From the NCBI GenBank assembly GCA_026415615.1, contig JAOAGT010000006.1:1-64000 (forward strand): a stretch of DNA of 64,000 bases, read 5' to 3'. The translations under genes were made by a program, and so were the position numbers. The notes below the pieces were generated by a model. That model worked only from the letters and a program-made list of their open reading frames with translations. It was not told the origin of the DNA and made no database searches. The stretch's first letter is position 1. Each line of letters starts with the position of its first letter. Positions 1-8,133 of the stretch are shown piece after piece. This DNA is from Thermoleophilia bacterium (lineage in GTDB: Bacteria > Actinomycetota > Thermoleophilia > RBG-16-64-13).

Positions 1-834
1 CTTTCGTGCTATCCAGTCCAGCCAGGGGAAAGCGGCGACGGCCACAAGAACCACGGCAGGACGAGCCAGCACCAAGACAGCGGCTCCCAAAGCCAAAAAC
101 CCGGCCACAACATAGAGCGCAGTTGTGTCTGCTATTTGCCCTAGAAGAACCCCCGCAACCGTCGCGAGAGTCGCGGCACCCCACACGGGGAGGACCCTGA
201 GAACCTGAGCCCTCCCGAGGACCTCTCTGTGGGCCCGTGGACGAGATTGCGCCTCTGGGTAAGTCTCTGAATTTCTTCTCCACACCGGCAGAAGACGCGG
301 GCCGGCTATCGCAGCTAGCAGACCCGCGACTGCAAGCAGGGCAAGCGCCGAAACATCGCCCTGCCAGGTGCGAGAAGCGGAGTCTGCGAGGCCGGAATGC
401 GGGTGCGGCTGGCCGCCGCTAGCGGCGGCCAGCCGCACAGCCAAACTGGCGCACAATCCAAACACGCCCGCCCCTATCACCTGCGCCCATCTGCCGCCGG
501 CGAAACGCGAGGCGCGGGCAACAGCCACAAGGGTACGCAGGGCCTTGCCTGCGAGACCTTCGCCCAAAACCCTCGTCAGGTACGCGTAAGCACGGGCACA
601 GACCGAAAGGGTGACTGGGAAGTCTTTGCGCGGCGCCGCGCGCGCAATCTCGGCTAGAGAATACGAAGCGATACTGCTAGCGCGCAGAACTAAACTCGCA
701 CTGCCCGCGCGCGGCGCCGCCCGCCCCACTGCAAGAACAGCCCGTCCAACAAGGGACTCCCGCGCCGCCCGGCCCAGCCAAGTCCAGGCGGGGGAAAGCA
801 GGCGATACGAAAATGAACTTGCCCAAGGTTTCAC
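1..834 (-). CDS. Partial polytopic membrane protein, possibly O-antigen ligase/polymerase-like (N-terminal part)
   Basis: An open frame of 278 codons runs off the left edge of the window. The first usable start is a GTG at 834, directly preceded in frame by TAG, ACC, ACA. After about 110 mostly non-membrane residues, hydrophobic segments lie near residues 117-137, 161-178, 217-233, 239-257 and 259-272. I recognise no catalytic motif. It follows a DUF4330 gene by about 50 bp and lies near wecB, so a role in surface polysaccharide assembly is plausible, but this is inference from context. A 36-bp perfect palindrome lies inside the frame and encodes residues 133-144. The Shine-Dalgarno sequence is weak, so the start is uncertain. 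Confidence 0.55.
   Translation of the reverse strand, partial: MKPWASSFSYRLLSPAWTWLGRAARESLVGRAVLAVGRAAPRAGSASLVLRASSIASYSLAEIARAAPRKDFPVTLSVCARAYAYLTRVLGEGLAGKALRTLVAVARASRFAGGRWAQVIGAGVFGLCASLAVRLAAASGGQPHPHSGLADSASRTWQGDVSALALLAVAGLLAAIAGPRLLPVWRRNSETYPEAQSRPRAHREVLGRAQVLRVLPVWGAATLATVAGVLLGQIADTTALYVVAGFLALGAAVLVLARPAVVLVAVAAFPWLDWIARK
403..438. repeat. Perfect 36-bp GC-rich palindrome inside a coding region
   Basis: The two 18-base halves (starting GTGCGGCTGG and ending CCAGCCGCAC) are exact reverse complements meeting at a central GCTAGC. It lies within the left-edge membrane protein frame and would form an 18-bp stem with no spacer, or a cruciform. Confidence 0.9.
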
Positions 835-881
835 TGTGGTCTAGACGCGCTTATAGGCAGCTTTGTTGGTCGTAAACCAAG

Positions 882-1400
882 TCAGTTGCGAGCCTCAGAA
901 GCCTCGCTCGTCTCTAGAGCGTCATCACCCCACACAACTCCCAGGATCGTGGTCTGAACCTCAAATCCCATGCCAACTAACGTGACCTTCTTGCCTACTC
1001 GCAGAGGTTGACTACCGATGCGCAGGGTGGAATCAGAAATTTGAGCTTTTCCCACCACCACGATCCTAATGTCTTTAAAGACGGGGGAATCGAAAGCTCT
1101 AAGTTGACCGTCAGGGGTCATGAATTCCTCGCGGGTAGGCGTAACAGTCAGATCTTTGACTGTGCCAAGGAGAGTGCCGGCGTCATTCCTCACCGCTTGC
1201 CCGGTCTTAATCGCATCGACAGTGGGCTGACGCACTTGTTCAACCCCAAAAGTTATTCGCACCGGCACTGCCGATGACGCCCCTCCGGTAAGCCGCACAA
1301 CGGCAAACACTACCACCGCGACAATAACCAGAAACACGACCAGGTCGATCACGCTGAGTTTGCCCAGTATGCGGCCCCGGTCATCAATCAGGCGGCCCAT
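882..1400 (-). CDS. DUF4330 family membrane-anchored protein
   Basis: The 172-residue product begins with a short soluble stretch (GRLIDDRGRILGKLSVID), one transmembrane helix at about residues 20-39, and an extracytoplasmic beta-rich region containing repeated small motifs such as GTLLGTVKDL. This arrangement matches DUF4330 proteins, which have no established biochemical function and are often found beside polysaccharide biosynthesis genes. An AAGGAAAAAG ribosome-binding site precedes the ATG. It is transcribed away from wecB and probably together with the membrane protein at the left edge. A role in exopolysaccharide export or assembly is a guess from location only. Confidence 0.75.
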   Translation of the reverse strand: MGRLIDDRGRILGKLSVIDLVVFLVIVAVVVFAVVRLTGGASSAVPVRITFGVEQVRQPTVDAIKTGQAVRNDAGTLLGTVKDLTVTPTREEFMTPDGQLRAFDSPVFKDIRIVVVGKAQISDSTLRIGSQPLRVGKKVTLVGMGFEVQTTILGVVWGDDALETSEASEARN

Positions 1401-1433
1401 TGCTTTTTCCTTCGTTCGTCGGGTCTTTAGAAA

Positions 1434-1466
1434 CCTCTAGGGCATTTAGCCTCTAGGGCATTTTAG
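1434..1466. repeat. Direct repeat of CCTCTAGGGCATTTAG in the DUF4330/wecB divergent region
   Basis: Two 16-17 base copies at 1434-1449 and 1450-1466 lie back to back between the divergent DUF4330 and wecB genes. A second imperfect tandem repeat of 21 bases occupies 1591-1611 and 1612-1632, just upstream of the wecB ribosome-binding site. Either could be a regulator binding site; no promoter is obvious. Confidence 0.6.
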
Positions 1467-1655
1467 CTATAACGCTTCGGGGTAGCTACTTCGCCGCACA
1501 AGAGCGATGCCCTTCCTGGCACGGTCCCCTCCCGAGCGCGCAACGCCGCCCTCGCTTTTCTTTGTGGGCCGCTTGCTCTTGGGATGGGCCTGGGGTACAG
1601 TCCGTGCTTACTGGGGTGCAGTCTGTGTTATCCACGACACAAGAAGGTTAGCTCT

Positions 1656-2831
1656 GTGGAACCGACAATTGTCATAGCTTTTGGGACCCGGCCCGAGGCG
1701 ATCAAGATGGCTCCGGTGGTGCTTGAGCTTACTCGGCGGGGACACTTTCGCGTTGTTACCTGCCTTACTGGCCAGCACCGCGAGATGCTGGATCAAGTAG
1801 TAGAAGAGTTTTCGCTTCCCGTAGATTACGACCTTAAGATCATGCGAGAGCGACAAACTCTTGGGTACGTTACCTCCGCGGTCCTCAAACGCTTGGACCC
1901 TATCCTCGAAAGAGTAAAGCCCGACCTGGTGATGGTGCACGGCGATACAACCACCACTTTTGCCGCTGCACTTGCCGCCTATTATCGAATGATTCCGGTG
2001 GCTCACGTGGAAGCGGGATTACGGACAGCAAACATTTACTCCCCGTTTCCAGAGGAGATGAACAGGCGTCTTGCAGACCGACTGGCCGAGCTGCTCTACG
2101 CGCCCACCCCGGCAGCACGCGAGGCTTTACTCCGAGAAGGAGCACCCCCGGAGCAAATCCTAGTTACGGGAAACACTGTAATCGACGCGCTGCTCATAAC
2201 CGCAGCTGCTCCTTCTCCCCCCTTTGAGCCCTCTGTGGAGCGAGCTCTTAAGCGCCCGGGGCCCAAGGTGCTCGTGACCGTGCATCGCCGGGAAAGCTGG
2301 GGGATGCCCATGGAGAGGGTGGCGGCCGCTATAGCCCGAGTGTGTCAAGTCCGACCGGACGTAACCTTCATCTTTCCCATCCATCGAAATCCTGTGGTGC
2401 GGCAGGTGTTCTACCGGGTGTTGGGCCAGGTGCCCCAGGTGGTGTTTACCGAACCCCTCGCTTACCGGCCATTTGTGCATGTGATGAAGTCGGCAGACCT
2501 GGTAATCACTGATTCCGGAGGTATCCAGGAAGAGGCGCCCACCTTAGGCAAGCCGGTCCTGGTAATGCGTGAGGTCACGGAGCGACCGGAAGGAATAGCT
2601 GCCGGTACAGCTCGTTTGGTAGGCACAGACAGCGAGCGGGTTGCGAGTGAGTTGTTGTTGCTCCTAAGCGACCGCTCCGCCTACGAGCAGATGGCCAACG
2701 CCATCAATCCATACGGGGATGGTCGCGCCGCCCAAAGAATCGCCGACCACTTGGAGTATCGCTTCGGGCTTCGGGCAAGCCCGCCCCAGGAGTTCGACGG
2801 CGGGAAGAATGCTAGCGGCGGCGGGCAATAA
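1656..2831 (+). CDS. wecB: UDP-N-acetylglucosamine 2-epimerase (non-hydrolysing)
   Basis: It interconverts UDP-GlcNAc and UDP-ManNAc for cell-surface polysaccharides in the cytoplasm. The 391-residue product starts PTIVIAFGTRPEAIKMAPV, carries HVEAGLRT near residue 116 and the nucleotide-binding signature TDSGGIQEEAPTLGKP near residue 284, all typical of the non-hydrolysing WecB/MnaA family at full length. I chose the GTG at 1656 because AAGAAGG lies 8 bases upstream and the family N-terminus begins there; an in-frame ATG at 1584 would add 24 residues without family similarity. Its 3' end overlaps convergent larB by 20 bases. Confidence 0.95.
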   Translation: MEPTIVIAFGTRPEAIKMAPVVLELTRRGHFRVVTCLTGQHREMLDQVVEEFSLPVDYDLKIMRERQTLGYVTSAVLKRLDPILERVKPDLVMVHGDTTTTFAAALAAYYRMIPVAHVEAGLRTANIYSPFPEEMNRRLADRLAELLYAPTPAAREALLREGAPPEQILVTGNTVIDALLITAAAPSPPFEPSVERALKRPGPKVLVTVHRRESWGMPMERVAAAIARVCQVRPDVTFIFPIHRNPVVRQVFYRVLGQVPQVVFTEPLAYRPFVHVMKSADLVITDSGGIQEEAPTLGKPVLVMREVTERPEGIAAGTARLVGTDSERVASELLLLLSDRSAYEQMANAINPYGDGRAAQRIADHLEYRFGLRASPPQEFDGGKNASGGGQ

Positions 2832-3579
2832 GCGCCGCCGCCGCCCCCGCTCCTACCCCGTTATCGATGTTCACTACGACTAAGCCGGGCGAACAACTCT
2901 GCAACATGGCATAGAGAGCCGCCGTCCCGTCACCACCCAAACCGTAGCCTGTCGAGGCGGGCACCCCGATTACCGGCACGTCCACCAGGCCCGCCACCAC
3001 TGAAGGCAGAGCTCCCTCCATCCCCGCCACCACTACCAGGACATCGACCTGAGCCTCCAGCAGCCGATGAAGCGGCTCAGCCAGCCGGTGGAGGCCCGCT
3101 ACACCGATGTCATAGGCCCGCTCCACCCGGCATCCCATGTGCTCCATGACCAGCGCCGCCTCCTCCGCTACCGGGATATCGGCCGTACCCGCAGTAAGCA
3201 GCCCTACACAGCCTGCGGCCTCTGGCCACTCGTAGCCGGGCGCATAAACGCCGAGCGAGCCTAGTTCGGGTTTGCCCCGCACTGTATACCCCTGCATGGC
3301 GTCCACTAGCGCAGCGCCGCGCTCCGGTTGCAGTCTTGCCACCAGGGCAAAGCCTCGCTCTGCCAAATAGGCCCGGACAATGGCTAGAAGCTGCTCATCA
3401 GTCTTACCCGCCCCGTAGATAACCTCAGGGACGGCCTTGCGGTGGTCGCGAAAGAGATCTAGGCGAGCAAACTCTCCCACTTGGGCGACAGAAAAAAGCC
3501 TAAGGCGTGCGAGGACCTCTTCCACAGTGCAGCGCCCAGCGGCCAAATCCTCAAGCAAGCGGCGCAATTCGTCCGTCAC
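2812..3579 (-). CDS. larB: Nickel-pincer cofactor biosynthesis protein LarB (P2CMN synthase)
   Basis: LarB carboxylates the pyridinium ring of nicotinic acid adenine dinucleotide and cleaves its phosphoanhydride, the first step to the nickel-pincer nucleotide of lactate racemase and related enzymes. The 255-residue product has the LarB N-terminal region (VPEVIYGAGKTDEQLLAI) and a PurE-like C-terminal half. The cysteine of QSCSPGLVVVNIDNG (about residue 229) corresponds to the LarB catalytic cysteine. The GTG start at 3579 overlaps the upstream amidohydrolase stop in a GTGA, with AGAGGGG ahead of it. No larC, larE or larA is visible in the window. Confidence 0.9.
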   Translation of the reverse strand: MTDELRRLLEDLAAGRCTVEEVLARLRLFSVAQVGEFARLDLFRDHRKAVPEVIYGAGKTDEQLLAIVRAYLAERGFALVARLQPERGAALVDAMQGYTVRGKPELGSLGVYAPGYEWPEAAGCVGLLTAGTADIPVAEEAALVMEHMGCRVERAYDIGVAGLHRLAEPLHRLLEAQVDVLVVVAGMEGALPSVVAGLVDVPVIGVPASTGYGLGGDGTAALYAMLQSCSPGLVVVNIDNGVGAGAAAALIARRR

Positions 3580-4535
3580 GGTTGTTGCCCCTCTTTGCCT
3601 AGACTCGCGCCCAGCCTGTAGACACGGCAAGCGTTGTCTTGCGTCACTGTCACTCTCTCCTCGTCAGATAGCACAGCCCGCAGATCGTCTTCATAGCGTC
3701 GAGGCGAAAGCAGGGGGTAGTCACTCCCAAACAGAAGTTTGTTTGCCCCCGCACACAGGATAGCCACCCTGTAAACCAAGGGACGGTAAAGATAGGGAAC
3801 AGCAGCGGTGTCGTAATACACGTGGCTGAGGGCCTCCCGGACCTCGGGCATGAGCTCGTAAACAAATAGCCCCCCGCCCATGTGGGCAAAGACCAAGGGA
3901 GTCCCCCGGCAGGCCTCAGCGAGAGCTACGCACTCCGCGGGAGTGAACGTCCCCTTCCCGGCGTATTTGTGCCCCACGGGCTCGCTAGCGTGAACCAGGA
4001 GAGGCGCCTGTCGCTCCCTTAGCAAACCAGCAAGGTGCGCAAAGGAAGGATCATAAGCGTTGGGCGCAAGCTCACCGCATCCCACAAGCCCCGCATCCAG
4101 ACACCTCTCTAGCTCAGCCAGAGAAGCCTTTGCCTCGGAGGAACCAGCCCCTACGGGCACGCAAGCCAGACCCGCCAATCGGCCCTGATATATCCGCACT
4201 GACTCAATCACGTAGTCATTAACCAGCCGACACAGACCAAGATCACGGAATGGGAAGCCCATGACCACCGCCACACCGACCCCGCACTCCTTCATGTGCG
4301 CAACTACTTCCTCTGCGGTAGCCATCCGAGCTTTGGGAGAGGAGTAAATCTCGCCAAAGCGGGTATCCCGATCAAGATAAGTCTCCCGCCGCTGGATGAT
4401 CTCCGGCGGGAAGATATGGACATGCGCATCAACCACGCCATCCGCGGCCGCGTGGCCAACAACCGAGTCAGCGCCCTGGCTACGAGCCCCTTCAGGCAAC
4501 CGCGGTGAGGAGGATGAGTTCGACCAGCTCTTCAT
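3576..4535 (-). CDS. Metal-dependent amidohydrolase-family (amidohydrolase_2) TIM-barrel protein
   Basis: This 319-residue protein has the metal-ligand pattern of the amidohydrolase_2/ACMSD-like family: DAHVH at residues 36-40, LLVHASE, a later VFAHMGGG, and FGSDYPLL near the C-terminus. Members hydrolyse or decarboxylate small ring or acid substrates; the substrate here cannot be read from the sequence. The ATG at 4535 has AGGA just upstream and lies inside the 3' end of ddl (44-base overlap), and the stop overlaps the larB start, so ddl, this gene and larB look translationally coupled. The first about 30 residues are low complexity, so a later start is possible. Confidence 0.85.
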   Translation of the reverse strand: MKSWSNSSSSPRLPEGARSQGADSVVGHAAADGVVDAHVHIFPPEIIQRRETYLDRDTRFGEIYSSPKARMATAEEVVAHMKECGVGVAVVMGFPFRDLGLCRLVNDYVIESVRIYQGRLAGLACVPVGAGSSEAKASLAELERCLDAGLVGCGELAPNAYDPSFAHLAGLLRERQAPLLVHASEPVGHKYAGKGTFTPAECVALAEACRGTPLVFAHMGGGLFVYELMPEVREALSHVYYDTAAVPYLYRPLVYRVAILCAGANKLLFGSDYPLLSPRRYEDDLRAVLSDEERVTVTQDNACRVYRLGASLGKEGQQP

Positions 4536-5460
4536 AGGAGATTCCTGCGGCCTTGGCCTGGGCGGGCAAATCGGACGTGTCCGTCATTCCGGGCAAGGTA
4601 TTAATCTCTATAAACCAGGGAGTGCCCGCCTCATCTACCATCATGTCCACCCGCGCATAGCCACGACAACCAATGGCTTCAAAAACAGCTTCTGCCGCGC
4701 GCTCCGCCTGCTCATACACAGCGGGCTCTAGCTGAGCTGGCAGAATGAAATCGGTGAGGCCCTTGGTGTACTTAGCCTCGTAGTCGTAGAACTCTTTCTT
4801 TGGGACAAGCTCGAGAATTGGCAAAGAACGCGGACGCCCGTTTTGCTCAAGTATCCCCACCGTTATTTCCCTACCCGGTATGAACTTTTCGGCGAAGACG
4901 GCGCCAAATTCTTGACGGACTTCGTGAATGGCCGCTCTAAGACCCTCTGCATCCTTGCATTTGACCACGCCTAGACTGGATCCCTCCTCCACCGGCTTTA
5001 TCATCACAGGCAGACCGACCTCGGAAACTACCCGGCGAGCCGCATGATCCGCCGGCTCTTCATACCCGATCTCGCAGAAGTCAGGTGTGGCGATTCCGCT
5101 TGAACGCACGACTTTCTTGGCCGCTATCTTGTTCATCCCCAGGGCGGAAGCAAGAACCCCCGAACCGGTGTAGGGGATACCCATTATTTCCAAAAGACCT
5201 TGAATCGTGCCGTCCTCGCCAAAGCGGCCATGAAGAGCCAAAAAGGCTACTTCTACACCAGCTTCGTCGAGTTTTTGCGCCACATCCCGCACTGCGTCTA
5301 TGCGCACCACCCTATAGCCTAGGCTTTGTAGCGCCCTAAAGCAGTTTTCGCCTGAGCGGAGGGAGATTTCGCGTTCTCCCGAGAGTCCTCCCATGAGAAC
5401 GCCGATCGTCTTGGTCTTAAGGATTTCGCGGTCCATGCGTTGACCGTGCTGTCGACTCAT
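4492..5460 (-). CDS. ddl: D-alanine--D-alanine ligase
   Basis: It joins two D-alanines with ATP for peptidoglycan precursor synthesis in the cytoplasm. The frame shows the N-terminal GVLMGGLSGEREISLRSG, the ATP-grasp region (LPVMIKPVEEGSSLGVVK) and the C-terminal metal-binding FIEINTLPGMT. The specificity segment reads EFYDYEAKY, with the tyrosine of D-Ala-D-Ala enzymes, not the phenylalanine of D-Ala-D-Lac ligases. About 322 residues from the ATG at 5460; another ATG at 5436 is equally possible because neither has a strong ribosome-binding site. It heads the ddl-amidohydrolase-larB operon. Confidence 0.95.
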   Translation of the reverse strand: MSRQHGQRMDREILKTKTIGVLMGGLSGEREISLRSGENCFRALQSLGYRVVRIDAVRDVAQKLDEAGVEVAFLALHGRFGEDGTIQGLLEIMGIPYTGSGVLASALGMNKIAAKKVVRSSGIATPDFCEIGYEEPADHAARRVVSEVGLPVMIKPVEEGSSLGVVKCKDAEGLRAAIHEVRQEFGAVFAEKFIPGREITVGILEQNGRPRSLPILELVPKKEFYDYEAKYTKGLTDFILPAQLEPAVYEQAERAAEAVFEAIGCRGYARVDMMVDEAGTPWFIEINTLPGMTDTSDLPAQAKAAGISYEELVELILLTAVA

Positions 5461-5587
5461 GCGGGAAACTGTACCACAGCAGAGCGCAAGACCGGCCGGG
5501 TCCACCGTTGACGCGCCAGCGCGGCCTGCCCTTCGGGCGCCGTGCGCACCGCCCTACCGGCGCGGACAGCACCCAATACCCCGCGCG

Positions 5588-6538
5588 CTATCCTGCCGCC
5601 CGCCTCGACTCGGCCACCGCTACTGGAGCAGTGCCCACCTGGCGGAAAACGTCCGTGCTTCTTGCTCCCGTGTCAGCGACGTAGAGCAGGTCCTCGGCGG
5701 TGACGCCGTCGGCCGGACATGAAGCCCACCCTACTGAGCAGGCCACCCTATGTCCGTCCACGCTGCGCTCACAGACCAGCCGGGCTAGCTTCATGGCGAG
5801 ACCTTCGACATCGTAAATGAGTTCTTCCGCGCGAGGCCCTTCCCGGAGCTGACTACCCTCGCTCAGTCTTTCGCTGGCTGTCATCGCGCCGGCCAGGGTA
5901 AGGTCGCGGGTCAAAGAAAAGACAAAGGCCATTCGCCCCCCAGAAAGCACAAAGCACTGACCGTCTGGCCCCAGAAGCCGCAACCCGCGGCGCTCAAGAG
6001 CGCTGATCGTGCGGTCAGCTTCTTCTTGTCCGTAGTAGATCTTGATTTCGTCTAGGCGAAGGACACGCAACATCACCAGGGCAAAGCGCTCACCACGCAC
6101 CTGAAACAGCCGGATGCGTTCATCAACTTGGCGTAGAAGCGCTTCTCCCGGGCTGCTGGCGCTACGCACGCGGGTGTCGGCTCTACCCCTCACCCGGTCG
6201 GCAGCATACGTGAAGACAAAACCACCAGCGCAGAGGAGGATAAGTCCAGTTCGCACGAATGGAGACGAGGTCCAGACGAGAAGTGGCAGAAGGACAGCGG
6301 TGTCTGTCGCGCACAGCAGGTACCCAAGCCGTCTGTCCCGGCGGAACCTGCGCACCAGTCGCATGCTCCACAGCGAGTAAAGAGCGGCAAAGGCGAGGTA
6401 AAGGACCCATACCAGTGCTGAGCGCGCCCCTGCAAAGGGTGAAAGAACAGCAGTGATCAGAACGAGAAGAACCAGTCTGGCCCGGGCCTTGTTTTGCTCG
6501 GTAAGGGACAGGGACCTTGGTGTCGTCCGCGAGGTCAT
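5588..6538 (-). CDS. Membrane protein with degenerate GGDEF-like domain
   Basis: Four hydrophobic segments (about residues 21-37, 41-58, 72-90 and 96-112) are followed by a cytoplasmic domain of about 180 residues whose fold resembles diguanylate cyclase: FALVMLRVLRLDEIKIYYG, then LSGGRMAFVF at 198-207, and the late SVGWASCPADGVTAEDLLYVAD. The GGDEF active-site loop is replaced by SGGRMAF, so catalysis is unlikely and nucleotide binding or signal relay is more probable. It has its own sigma-70-like promoter. It appears monocistronic between ddl and the universal stress gene. The domain call rests on pattern recognition and is moderate in certainty. Confidence 0.6.
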   Translation of the reverse strand: MTSRTTPRSLSLTEQNKARARLVLLVLITAVLSPFAGARSALVWVLYLAFAALYSLWSMRLVRRFRRDRRLGYLLCATDTAVLLPLLVWTSSPFVRTGLILLCAGGFVFTYAADRVRGRADTRVRSASSPGEALLRQVDERIRLFQVRGERFALVMLRVLRLDEIKIYYGQEEADRTISALERRGLRLLGPDGQCFVLSGGRMAFVFSLTRDLTLAGAMTASERLSEGSQLREGPRAEELIYDVEGLAMKLARLVCERSVDGHRVACSVGWASCPADGVTAEDLLYVADTGARSTDVFRQVGTAPVAVAESRRAAG

Positions 6539-6552
6539 GGGCTCTCAATTGC

Positions 6553-6581
6553 ACTATAAGCGATCTGCAATAGAAATGCAA
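6553..6581 (-). promoter_or_regulatory. Sigma-70-type promoter of the GGDEF-like membrane protein gene
   Basis: On the minus strand TTGCAT (6581-6576) and TATAGT (6558-6553) are separated by exactly 17 bases, about 15 bases ahead of the ATG at 6538. The short leader contains GAGAG as the likely ribosome-binding site. Confidence 0.65.
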
Positions 6582-6688
6582 TGACTTTTGCTGAAAGGCA
6601 GAAATGAAACGCGACGTCATGCTACGAGCGGAATTGGCTGGCGAATTTGTCCACTGTCAGCGGTCGGCGGGCACAGGAGAAACCGGTC

Positions 6689-7117
6689 TTAAGGAACCAG
6701 GAGAACTGGCGCTCTTGCGTGCTGAGCTACGCGGCTACTAACACTCCCCAACAGAAAAGAACCGGGCTCCAGACGACTGCCTCGCCCGATCACTACGAGA
6801 TCCGGGGCTAAGGCCTCCACCTCGGTTGTAATGGCTTCTGCAGGCGGACCTATGAGTATCTTCACTTCCGCCCCGACACCATGCGCAGCTAACGCCTGCA
6901 GAGCGGGGGCAAGGTAGTCCCTGCCGAGCTTTTCCACGTAGTTGTGAAGCACGCGCGGGTTCAGGTTTCCAGCGAGCGCAATGTGAGTGGGAACAGGAAC
7001 AACGGTCACCACCGCCAATTCAGCGTTTTCCCGAGCAGCAAGTCTCGCCGCGAGTTCCACTGCCCTTAGGGCAACCTCGCTGCCGTCGGTCGCTGCTAAT
7101 ATGCGGCCAAAAATCAC
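6689..7117 (-). CDS. Universal stress protein (UspA family, ATP-binding type)
   Basis: The 142-residue product has the Usp fold order: start ILAATDGSEVALRAVELAARLA, then VVIGRGSRL and the nucleotide signature G-x2-G-x9-GS (GRGSRLEPGSFLLGSVS), so it belongs to the ATP-binding subgroup. Usp proteins act in the cytoplasm during stress or growth arrest. The GTG at 7117 is preceded by AAGGAG at about 10 bases; a longer frame exists upstream but runs through the tRNA-Ala gene and is not coding. It lies 55 bases downstream of tRNA-Ala on the same strand, so it may be transcribed by read-through from the tRNA promoter. Confidence 0.9.
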   Translation of the reverse strand: MIFGRILAATDGSEVALRAVELAARLAARENAELAVVTVVPVPTHIALAGNLNPRVLHNYVEKLGRDYLAPALQALAAHGVGAEVKILIGPPAEAITTEVEALAPDLVVIGRGSRLEPGSFLLGSVSSRVAQHARAPVLLVP

Positions 7118-7172
7118 TCCCCGCTTCTCCTTGAGGGTCCTACGCTTGTTGACCTCGAAGGGGCAGGTGGAG

Positions 7173-7245
7173 TGGAGGATACCGGGCTCGAACCGGTGAC
7201 CTCCGCCGTGCAAAGGCGGCGCTCTCCCAGCTGAGCTAATCCCCC
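7173..7245 (-). tRNA. tRNA-Ala (anticodon TGC)
   Basis: A 73-base cloverleaf: acceptor 5' GGGGGAT pairs with 3' ATCCTCC (one G-U), D arm AGCTCAGCTGGGAGAGC, anticodon arm CGCCTTTGCACGGCG with TGC, and T arm ending GGTTCGAGCCC. The CCA end is not encoded. It follows tRNA-Ile by 35 bases. Confidence 0.97.
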
Positions 7246-7280
7246 AACAACGGTTGGGACATACTACCAAGAGAGTCAGA

Positions 7281-7357
<77 letters not shown>

Positions 7358-7367
7358 ATGCGGCGCA

Positions 7368-7395
7368 AGTTTACAGCGCTCGCGGTTAATGTCAA
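7368..7395 (-). promoter_or_regulatory. Promoter of the tRNA-Ile/tRNA-Ala unit
   Basis: On the minus strand TTGACA (7395-7390) and TAAACT (7373-7368) are 16 bases apart; the -10 element ends 10 bases before the tRNA-Ile 5' end, as expected for a stable-RNA promoter. Confidence 0.75.
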
Positions 7396-7486
7396 GAAAG
7401 TAAACCCCCTCAAATAATAGCGGCGAGATGATGACGCCTGGGCCAAGGCGCGGTAACCTAGAAGTACACACGGAAACGGAGACGCC

Positions 7487-7972
7487 ATGGAAGGTTTCGA
7501 AAGAGTAACCGTATATGGGGTCAGTTTCGATGTGGTCACCAAGCAGCCGATTGTGCTGCTCAAGGCCGAAGGGAAGAATCGTTTTCTGCCCATCTGGATA
7601 GGGCACCCCGAGGCGGCGGCCATCCTCATGAAACTCCAAAACGCCGAACTCCCGCGGCCGATGACGCATGACCTCCTGGCCAACACCATCGCCAGCCTCT
7701 CCGCTACCGTGTCTAGCGTGTTTGTGACCGAACTGAGGGACAACACGTTTTACGCTCTGTTGCGGCTGGAGGCGGGCGGCCGGGAGATATTGATCGATTC
7801 GCGGCCGTCGGACGCCATCGCCCTTGCCGTGCGCACCGACGCACCGATTTTTGCCGCTTCAGATCTCCTCGAGTCCAACGGCATTGAGTTTGAACAAGAG
7901 GTTGAAGACGTCGAGGAGATTGTGCGGGAGTTCCGGGAGTTTCTGGACAACGTGTCGCCCGAAGACTTCTAG
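7487..7972 (+). CDS. DUF151 / bifunctional nuclease family protein
   Basis: The 161-residue product matches DUF151: VVLLKAEGKNRFLPIWIGHPEAAAI near the N-terminus, RPMTHDLLANTI in the middle, and ILIDSRPSDAIALAVRTDAPIF, followed by a short acidic tail. Some family members have DNase/RNase activity; the physiological role in bacteria is not settled. GGAGACGCC precedes the ATG. It is transcribed divergently from the tRNA pair and is followed by a hairpin (8004-8049) that could end transcription. Confidence 0.9.
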   Translation: MEGFERVTVYGVSFDVVTKQPIVLLKAEGKNRFLPIWIGHPEAAAILMKLQNAELPRPMTHDLLANTIASLSATVSSVFVTELRDNTFYALLRLEAGGREILIDSRPSDAIALAVRTDAPIFAASDLLESNGIEFEQEVEDVEEIVREFREFLDNVSPEDF

Positions 7973-8003
7973 ACACGCGCGGGCCGGCAGACGGACTCGA
8001 CCT

Positions 8004-8049
8004 AGCAGGCTGGAGAGCCAGGAGGCCCGATAACCCGGGCCTAGCCTGC
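8004..8049 (+). terminator. Possible terminator hairpin downstream of the DUF151 gene
   Basis: Outer arms GCAGGCT (8005-8011) and AGCCTGC (8043-8049) enclose an inner stem AGGCCCG/CGGGCCT (8023-8029 with 8036-8042). There is no T-run, so it would be a weak or factor-dependent terminator. Confidence 0.4.
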
Positions 8050-8092
8050 ATAGGACTGATCGCGCACGCGCTTACAGCACCAGGCCCCGGCT

Positions 8093-8125
8093 CTTGCTCG
8101 CTAGCTTATCCTTGCTCGCTAGCTT
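8093..8125. repeat. Direct repeat CTTGCTCGCTAGCTT, two copies
   Basis: Two identical 15-base copies at 8093-8107 and 8111-8125 (18-base period) lie between the DUF151 and chorismate mutase 3' ends. No function is visible. Confidence 0.7.
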
Positions 8126-8133
8126 GTCTTTTC

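Noticed and set aside
4492-5460. D-Ala-D-Lac ligase (vancomycin-resistance type)
   Set aside because: The specificity loop keeps the Tyr of D-Ala-D-Ala ligases (EFYDYEAKY).
7118-7270. N-terminal extension of the universal stress protein through tRNA-Ala
   Set aside because: The extension translates the tRNA gene; a good ribosome-binding site and the family start lie at 7117.
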